Source: Thermoplasmatota archaeon (GTDB taxonomy: Archaea > Thermoplasmatota > Thermoplasmata > Thermoplasmatales > Thermoplasmataceae). Taken from it: a stretch of DNA of 10,624 nucleotides. Below, piece by piece: positions 6,257 to 10,624 of the stretch. The notes beneath the pieces are model-generated. The model made no database searches. It was not told the DNA's origin and worked only from the letters and a program-made list of their open reading frames with translations. How positions within the stretch are numbered: the first letter of the stretch is position 1; each line of letters opens with the position of its first letter. The stretch lies in NCBI GenBank assembly GCA_023489425.1, contig JAMDCG010000090.1, forward strand, positions 1-10,624, in the 5' to 3' direction. The position numbers and the translations under genes were made by a program.

Positions 6257-7060
6257 CTAATGAAAAAGAATCTTATCCAGACCTCTGGTCAATCCTTTCA
6301 TATGTATAACATATCTTGCTGCCATTAAGGTACCCTCAACATAGGTTTCTGGCTTGGTCCCGGCGTCAAATTTTATGGTTAACCTCTCATCATCACCTCC
6401 AAATATCACATCTGTACCGATGACGAATCCTGGCAGTCTTACAGAGTGTACTCTGGTGCCCCCAATATCTATCCCTCTGCTTTCTTTGAATCCAGTCGTC
6501 TGTTCTTCTGAAATTATATCTTCTGGCTTTCCAATTGAAGACAATCTGTTTGCAATCTCCAGTGCCGTCCCACTGGGTGAGTCTATCTTATTCCACGATG
6601 CATAATCTATGACCTCCCATCCCTGCATATATCTGGATGCAATCGATGAAAAATGTAAAAGCAATGCAGCCGAAATGGCAAAATTTCCTGCTGCAAAGAC
6701 GCCAACATTTTTTTCTGTTGCAATCTGTTCAATTTCTCTGTAATCTTCATCGGTTAGCCCAGAAGTGCCCACAACAACATTTACGCCGTGATCAATGGCG
6801 TAGAGCACATGTTTCTTAACAACACCAGGAGATGTATAGTCAATTAGAACATCCGTTTCTCTTTTAAGAGCCATTTCTATAGAAGACTCGAATTTTAATT
6901 CTGTGTTACTCTCAGGAAAAACACTTTTCAAATCCATACCAGACGCTTTCCTTGCAACCGCTCCTGAAAGATTGATGTCACTGGATTCAAGAATCCTTTT
7001 GGTCAGTGCCTTTCCAACCCATCCAGTTGCTCCCGCTATGCACACATTAATTTTTTCCAT
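6257..7060 (-). CDS. dihydrodipicolinate reductase (DapB) family protein lacking the catalytic histidines
   Basis: A 267-residue NAD(P)H-binding protein with the DapB layout. There is an N-terminal Rossmann motif GATGWVGK (10-17), DYTSP (74-78) and VVGTSGL (96-102) in the cofactor domain, GNFAISAALLLHF (125-137), the SPSGTALE signature (161-168), GTRVHSVRLPGFVIGTD (201-217) and GDDERLTI (222-229). DapB makes tetrahydrodipicolinate in the diaminopimelate route to lysine. In well-studied DapB the signature begins with a His-His pair that donates the proton; here the segment reads DYASWNKIDSPSGTA, so both histidines are absent (Ala154/Ser155) while Lys158 is kept. It may be a divergent reductase acting on another substrate. 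No other lysine gene is nearby. ATG 7060 has a TATA box at leaderless distance. Family is secure; the specific reaction is doubtful, so dapB is not assigned. Confidence 0.8.
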   Translation of the reverse strand: MEKINVCIAGATGWVGKALTKRILESSDINLSGAVARKASGMDLKSVFPESNTELKFESSIEMALKRETDVLIDYTSPGVVKKHVLYAIDHGVNVVVGTSGLTDEDYREIEQIATEKNVGVFAAGNFAISAALLLHFSSIASRYMQGWEVIDYASWNKIDSPSGTALEIANRLSSIGKPEDIISEEQTTGFKESRGIDIGGTRVHSVRLPGFVIGTDVIFGGDDERLTIKFDAGTKPETYVEGTLMAARYVIHMKGLTRGLDKILFH

Positions 7061-7084
7061 GATGATTGATCTAACGGTACTATG

Positions 7085-7091
7085 TATATAT
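7085..7091 (-). promoter_or_regulatory. TATA box of the DapB-like gene
   Basis: The minus strand reads CATATATACA around this position, centred about 27 bp before ATG 7060. The predicted transcript starts at or within a few bases of the ATG. Confidence 0.55.
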
Positions 7092-7191
7092 GTCCATTTA
7101 CCCCATTTAGAAGGTAATTAATCTCAAAAAACAATAAATGATAAATTTCACATTGGCACTGAATAATATTTTTGAATGTCCAATAGACCTT

Positions 7192-7199
7192 AAAAAAAA
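7192..7199 (-). terminator. oligo-T terminator of the acetyl-CoA synthetase gene
   Basis: The minus strand carries a run of eight T about 50 bp downstream of the acetyl-CoA synthetase stop codon, in otherwise AT-rich DNA and without an obvious hairpin. Archaeal polymerase terminates on such T tracts. It precedes the promoter of the DapB-like gene, so the two genes are probably separate units. Confidence 0.5.
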
Positions 7200-7249
7200 T
7201 AGATATTAAAATAGATTAGGGGTTATTTTTACTGTAAGGATGGAAATAT

Positions 7250-9199
7250 TTATTTGCTTGTTTCTTTTTTGAACGTTTCAATGGCGGTTCTGATTTCATC
7301 AACAGATACGGAACTCTCCAAAGTACTGATGTCTCCAGGAAGTTGACCCAGAAATACTGCCTTAACTACCCTTCTCATGATCTTTCCACTTCTAGTTTTA
7401 GGAAGAGTGTTTACTATGTGTATTTCATCAGGAACATATATTGGACCAAGTTCCTCCCTGATCCTCTTCCTAAGTGTTGATATCATTTCTGGGGTTCCCT
7501 TAAACTCATCCTTAATGACCACAAAGGTTACTATGCTTTCACCCTTCGTTTCATCGGGCTTTCCAAATGCCGCAGCTTCAGCCACTTCCCTCGAGGAAAT
7601 AAGTGCATCCTCTATTTCTATGGTACCAAGTCTATGGCCTGAAACCTTGAGAACTTCATCTGCTCTTCCAAGCAGCCAGTAATATCCTTCATTATCTTTA
7701 ACAGCATAATCACCACAGTAATACTTCCCGTTGAACTTCTCAAAATAAACACTCTTGAACCTATCTGGATCATTATTCAGGGTTAGAAACATTCCCGGCC
7801 ATGGCTTTCTGTAGGCTATGAATCCTTTTTCTCCGCTTTTTACTTCCTTTCCATTTTCGTCCAGAATTACCGGATCAATACCGGGCATTGGAAAAGATGC
7901 AGATCCAGGTTTTAGAGGTGGCAATCCTATTCCCAGGGCAGGCGCAATTACAAAGCCTCCTGTTTCGGTCTGCCAGTAGGTGTCAATAATTGGGCACTTT
8001 GAATTGCCAATGTTTTCATAGTACCATTTCCATGCAGCAGGATTTATTGGTTCTCCAACTGTTCCAAGAGTTTTGAGTGTTGACAAATCATGCATCTTTG
8101 GGTACTTCTCTCCAAAACGCATGAGAGTTCTGATTGCTGTAGGTGAAGTATATAGGATATTCACCCTGTAACGCTCTATGATTTCCCAGAGACGATCTGG
8201 CTCTGGATATGTTATTGACCCTTCATACATCACTGATGTGAGACCCAGGATAAGTGGGGCAAAAACAATGTAACTGTGACCTGTAACCCATCCTATATCT
8301 GCCGCACACCACCACCTATCATCTTCATCAGGATTAAATGCCCACTTCATTGTGTTTGCAACCCAAACCGCGTATCCGCCATTTCCATGGACAACTCCCT
8401 TTGGCTTTCCAGTTGTTCCAGACGTATAAAGAATATACAGTGGATCATTGGAATCCATTTCTACAGGCTTTACATAATTCATTCCATCTCTTACCACATC
8501 GTGGTACCATATATCCCTGTCTTCCTGCATGGATAAGTTATGGCCTGTTCTTCTTACAACAATAACGTTAGATACAGTTGATGTCTGTTCCAGCGCTTCA
8601 TCAATAATTTTCTTCAACTCTACAATTTTTCCATTCCTGTAGCCACCATCGGCCGTTATTACCATCTTTGCCTTCGCATCCTCAATCCTTTCTGCAACTG
8701 CTGAGGCTCCAAAACCTGCAAAGACGAATGAGAATGTTGCACCTATTCTGGCTGCGGCAAGCATTGCAACTGGAGCTTCAAGAATCATTGGAAGGTAAAT
8801 AAGAATTCTGTCTCCCTTCTTTATTCCAAGATTCTGAAGAGCGAAGGCAAGATTATTTACTCTTCTGTAAAGTCCATCGTAAGTTATGATCTTTTCCTCT
8901 CCATTCTCACCAACCCAAATGAAGGCTGCCTTGTTTCTCCTGTGTGAAAGTAAATGTCTATCCACTGCATTATATGAAACATTCAATTTACCATTTACAA
9001 ACCATTTGTAAAACGGTGGATTGCTCTCATCAAGAACCCTATCCCAGCGCCTATCCCAGTCCAGTATCGTGGCCGCCTTTGACCAGAATTCATCAGGGTG
9101 GTCTATTGAATCCCTATAAGTCTTTTCAAAGGAACCCATGCTGGGGTGGTATTTTTCTTCAGTTGGAAGTACTTCCCTGTTTTCAGTTCTTTCTGTCAT
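7250..9199 (-). CDS. acsA: acetyl-CoA synthetase (AMP-forming)
   Basis: Activates acetate with ATP to acetyl-AMP and then to acetyl-CoA; cytosolic. Read from ATG 9199 it has 649 residues, the normal family length. Landmarks are the phosphate loop YTSGTTGKPKG (258-268); GTVGEP (379-384), where Val381 matches an acetate-pocket residue; DTYWQTETGG (406-415) with Trp409, the pocket tryptophan that restricts the enzyme to short acids; CGDY (495-498); GRADEVLKVSGHRLG (511-525) at the hinge; and PKTRSGKIMRR (600-610), whose Lys606 is the catalytic, acetylation-controlled lysine of bacterial homologues. An in-frame TTG at 9247 would add 16 residues, but those codons run through the TATA box, so ATG 9199 as a leaderless start is preferred. 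It is divergent from the aldo/keto reductase gene. Propionate use as a side activity is possible. Confidence 0.95.
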   Translation of the reverse strand: MTERTENREVLPTEEKYHPSMGSFEKTYRDSIDHPDEFWSKAATILDWDRRWDRVLDESNPPFYKWFVNGKLNVSYNAVDRHLLSHRRNKAAFIWVGENGEEKIITYDGLYRRVNNLAFALQNLGIKKGDRILIYLPMILEAPVAMLAAARIGATFSFVFAGFGASAVAERIEDAKAKMVITADGGYRNGKIVELKKIIDEALEQTSTVSNVIVVRRTGHNLSMQEDRDIWYHDVVRDGMNYVKPVEMDSNDPLYILYTSGTTGKPKGVVHGNGGYAVWVANTMKWAFNPDEDDRWWCAADIGWVTGHSYIVFAPLILGLTSVMYEGSITYPEPDRLWEIIERYRVNILYTSPTAIRTLMRFGEKYPKMHDLSTLKTLGTVGEPINPAAWKWYYENIGNSKCPIIDTYWQTETGGFVIAPALGIGLPPLKPGSASFPMPGIDPVILDENGKEVKSGEKGFIAYRKPWPGMFLTLNNDPDRFKSVYFEKFNGKYYCGDYAVKDNEGYYWLLGRADEVLKVSGHRLGTIEIEDALISSREVAEAAAFGKPDETKGESIVTFVVIKDEFKGTPEMISTLRKRIREELGPIYVPDEIHIVNTLPKTRSGKIMRRVVKAVFLGQLPGDISTLESSVSVDEIRTAIETFKKETSK

Positions 9200-9222
9200 A
9201 ATAGATTCAATTAAAAGATTTA

Positions 9223-9230
9223 TATTTATA
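9223..9230 (-). promoter_or_regulatory. TATA box of the acetyl-CoA synthetase gene
   Basis: TATAAATA on the minus strand is centred 27 bp before ATG 9199. This near-consensus box rules against translation starting upstream at 9247. Confidence 0.65.
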
Positions 9231-9251
9231 CCTTCCTCTATCTGCAATTGA

Positions 9252-9283
9252 AATAAGCTATCTAAATGGTAGAATAAGCCTAT
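9252..9283. repeat. paired direct repeat in the acs/aldo-keto reductase divergent promoter region
   Basis: AATAAGCTAT (9252-9261) recurs as AATAAGCCTAT (9273-9283), with starts 21 bp apart, i.e. two helical turns. Between and touching them is a small inverted repeat, TCTA (9261-9264) and TAGA (9270-9273). The block lies between the two outward-facing TATA boxes and could bind a regulator of both genes. The function is inferred from position only. Confidence 0.4.
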
Positions 9284-9302
9284 TCATAAAAGAAAAGATA
9301 GG

Positions 9303-9310
9303 TTTATACT
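9303..9310 (+). promoter_or_regulatory. TATA box of the aldo/keto reductase gene
   Basis: TTTATACT is centred 25-26 bp before ATG 9332, predicting a leaderless transcript. No Shine-Dalgarno site precedes the ATG. Confidence 0.6.
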
Positions 9311-9331
9311 TGAATTTTTCATAATGATTCT

Positions 9332-10270
9332 ATGGATTATGTGACATTAGGTGGGAAAAAAGAATTAAAAGTTTCAAAAATTGGTATGGGTTTATGGCAG
9401 GCAAGTAATGCATGGAACGCCGATGAAGAAAATGTTATAGAAGCAGTTGGAGTATCAAAGGAGAATGGAATTAATTTTGTAGATACAGCAGAGGCATACG
9501 GAAACGGGAACAGTGAAAAGGTACTGGGAAGGGCTTTAAAAAAATATGGCAGGGAAAATTTCTTCGTTGCTACAAAAGTGTATGGGGCCCATCTTAGGTA
9601 TGACGAACTGCAGAGAGCAGCCGAAGCTAGTATTAAGAGACTTGGAGTAGATCGCATCGATCTTTACCAGATTCACTGGCCCGATCCATGGGAGCAGATT
9701 CCTATGAGCCAGACATTCAGGGCAATGAAAAAGCTATACGAAGAGGGTAAAATCAGGGCAATAGGTGTCAGCAACTTTGCGGTCAGGGACATTGAGGAGG
9801 CAAGAGGAATACTGGGAGATGTCCCAATAGTATCAAACCAGGTAAGGTATAATCTACTGCAGAGAAACATAGAGGAAGAAGTTATTCCATACTGTAAAAA
9901 ACACAATATAAGTATAATTGCATGGAGTCCACTGGCACAGGGTGTGCTGACTGGAAAGTACAACCCGGGAAATATACCCAGGGGTGATGTTAGGGAAGGA
10001 AACGAACTTTTTGCCCCTAAGAATCTTGAGGCCGTAAAGGAAGTTCTTTCACTACTGAGGTCTCTTGGTGAGAAATATTCAAAAACGCCAGCACAGATTG
10101 CTCTGAACTGGTTGCTTTCAAAGAAGGATGTAATACCAATCCCGGGTGCAAAGAACATCAAGCAGGCAAAGGAAAATGCGGATTCAGCAGCATTTAAACT
10201 TACAGAGAGTGAAATATCAGAGATGGAATCATTATCCAGTGAAGCACTGATTGATTATCTGCCACAATGA
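9332..10270 (+). CDS. aldo/keto reductase
   Basis: A 312-residue cytosolic NADP(H)-dependent oxidoreductase of the (beta/alpha)8 aldo/keto reductase superfamily, reducing aldehydes or ketones. The whole catalytic tetrad is visible: Asp51 in FVDTAEAYGNG (49-59), Tyr56, Lys82 in VATKVYG (79-85), and His115 in DLYQIHWPDP (110-119). Further family marks are IGVSNF (144-149), SNQVRYNLLQR (168-178), IAWSPLAQGVLTGKY (196-210), and the cofactor-phosphate segment IPIPGAKN (268-275). Length and layout match bacterial and archaeal AKRs such as the YajO/Tas-like groups. The substrate cannot be predicted. It is transcribed alone: a leaderless start after its own TATA box, divergent from acetyl-CoA synthetase, with a T-rich terminator 15 bp after the stop. 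Sugar aldehydes or detoxification of reactive carbonyls are both reasonable guesses. Confidence 0.93.
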   Translation: MDYVTLGGKKELKVSKIGMGLWQASNAWNADEENVIEAVGVSKENGINFVDTAEAYGNGNSEKVLGRALKKYGRENFFVATKVYGAHLRYDELQRAAEASIKRLGVDRIDLYQIHWPDPWEQIPMSQTFRAMKKLYEEGKIRAIGVSNFAVRDIEEARGILGDVPIVSNQVRYNLLQRNIEEEVIPYCKKHNISIIAWSPLAQGVLTGKYNPGNIPRGDVREGNELFAPKNLEAVKEVLSLLRSLGEKYSKTPAQIALNWLLSKKDVIPIPGAKNIKQAKENADSAAFKLTESEISEMESLSSEALIDYLPQ

Positions 10271-10285
10271 TTGAAATCAACCACC

Positions 10286-10292
10286 TTTTTTT
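10286..10292 (+). terminator. oligo-T terminator of the aldo/keto reductase gene
   Basis: A run of seven T following CCACC, about 15 bp after the TGA stop, in the form used by archaeal RNA polymerase. A very small inverted repeat (TTGA-AA-TCAA, 10271-10280) precedes it but is too weak to call a true hairpin. Confidence 0.55.
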
Positions 10293-10389
10293 ATAATAAT
10301 TTGATAGCCATATATGTAAAAAAATTAGTATTTACAGGTATGGCATAATTTTGCAATTAAAAAATCACTTTGAAGAATACTAATTAAGG

Positions 10390-10398
10390 TTATATAAT
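10390..10398 (+). promoter_or_regulatory. TATA box of the hemerythrin-like gene
   Basis: TTATATAAT, preceded by AAGG as a possible BRE, is centred about 23 bp before ATG 10417. An ATG at 10407 is also near, but its frame closes after 12 codons. Confidence 0.6.
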
Positions 10399-10416
10399 CC
10401 AAAGGAATGAATACTC

Positions 10417-10624
10417 ATGAGCTACAGGGATTCAATGAATTTTAAAGGCTCTAGAGCAACACAGTTACTGAGAGATCAGCATTATACAACCGTTGGAGTT
10501 ACCGAAGATTTTTTGGACAACAAAATTGATATTACTGAATTTTTAAAGCACATAGATTATACAATAAAAGTTCATTTTTCTCTGGAGGATGTAATACTCA
10601 TTCCCGCATTTAGTCCATTTCTGA
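10417..10624 (+). CDS. hemerythrin (HHE)-like protein, N-terminal part, cut by the window edge
   Basis: Sixty-nine codons are visible before the right edge and the frame is still open. The pattern LLRDQHYTTVGVTEDFL (17-33), then IDYTIKVHFSLEDVILIPAF (46-65), fits the hemerythrin/HHE repeat: His22 in the first helix, and His53 with Glu57 in the HFxxE motif of the second, residues that would bind a di-iron centre sensing or carrying oxygen or nitric oxide. The second half of the four-helix bundle lies outside the window, so a complete metal site cannot be confirmed. The start is chosen by the TATA box distance and the absence of another usable frame. In acidophilic archaea such proteins are often stand-alone. 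A general HHE-domain cation-binding protein is the best description. Confidence 0.6.
   Translation, partial: MSYRDSMNFKGSRATQLLRDQHYTTVGVTEDFLDNKIDITEFLKHIDYTIKVHFSLEDVILIPAFSPFL

Noticed and set aside
7061..7249. Possible small gene or RNA in the gap between the DapB-like and acetyl-CoA synthetase genes
   Set aside because: Only a TATA box and a T tract can be supported; no open frame of useful length with a start signal and no stable structure was seen by eye.
9200..9247. Upstream TTG start adding 16 residues to acetyl-CoA synthetase
   Set aside because: These codons run through the near-consensus TATA box, and the family length of about 650 residues is already met from ATG 9199.
9673..10161. 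162-codon open frame on the minus strand inside the aldo/keto reductase gene
   Set aside because: Antisense shadow; the plus strand carries all aldo/keto reductase motifs across the same bases.
1..10624. CRISPR array, tRNA/rRNA genes, insertion sequence or toxin-antitoxin pair
   Set aside because: No regularly spaced repeats, no recognisable tRNA cloverleaf or rRNA segment, no transposase or terminal inverted repeats, and no recognisable toxin or antitoxin domain was seen.

Overview
The window reads as a piece of an AT-rich archaeal chromosome, most likely from an acidophilic, heterotrophic member of the Thermoplasmatales (Thermoplasma/Ferroplasma/Picrophilus/Cuniculiplasma group). The evidence is the archaeal TATA boxes 23-28 bp upstream of start codons, mostly leaderless first genes, GGAGG Shine-Dalgarno sites only inside an operon, heavy use of AGA/AGG and ATA codons, and the gene content (split MetE, SAP-domain protein, acetyl-CoA synthetase, hemerythrin-like protein). 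The genus assignment is inference. No tRNA, rRNA, CRISPR array or insertion sequence was seen.

Layout. 1-346: an AT-rich stretch that may hold the last codons of a gene entering from the left edge, then a short tandem repeat and the promoter of a methionine operon. 347-3091: a tight three-gene operon, a MetF-like methylenetetrahydrofolate reductase followed by the N-terminal and C-terminal halves of cobalamin-independent methionine synthase (MetE) as separate proteins. Together these would reduce a methylene-pterin and pass its methyl group to homocysteine. 3154-4035: a protein with an N-terminal SAP/Rho-N-like domain and a C-terminal domain resembling a PD-(D/E)XK nuclease fold with altered active-site positions. 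It meets, tail to tail with a 6-bp overlap, a minus-strand unit (4030-4986): a small possibly winged-helix protein and a YrhK-type membrane protein. These two lie in the same reading frame and are separated by a single TAA, so they may be one interrupted gene.

5087-6229: a major facilitator transporter of the oxalate/formate-antiporter-like (OFA) type, divergent from the previous unit across a promoter region with a 14-bp palindrome. 6257-7060 (minus): a DapB-like dihydrodipicolinate reductase family protein lacking the usual catalytic histidine pair. 7250-9199 (minus): AMP-forming acetyl-CoA synthetase with its active site intact. 9332-10270 (plus): aldo/keto reductase with a complete catalytic tetrad. 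10417 to the right edge: the start of a hemerythrin (HHE)-like protein.

Apart from the methionine operon these are mostly single-gene units with their own promoters, and no shared pathway is evident. The parts most worth a second look are the interrupted winged-helix/YrhK unit, the SAP protein with a degenerate nuclease-like core, and the histidine-less DapB homologue.
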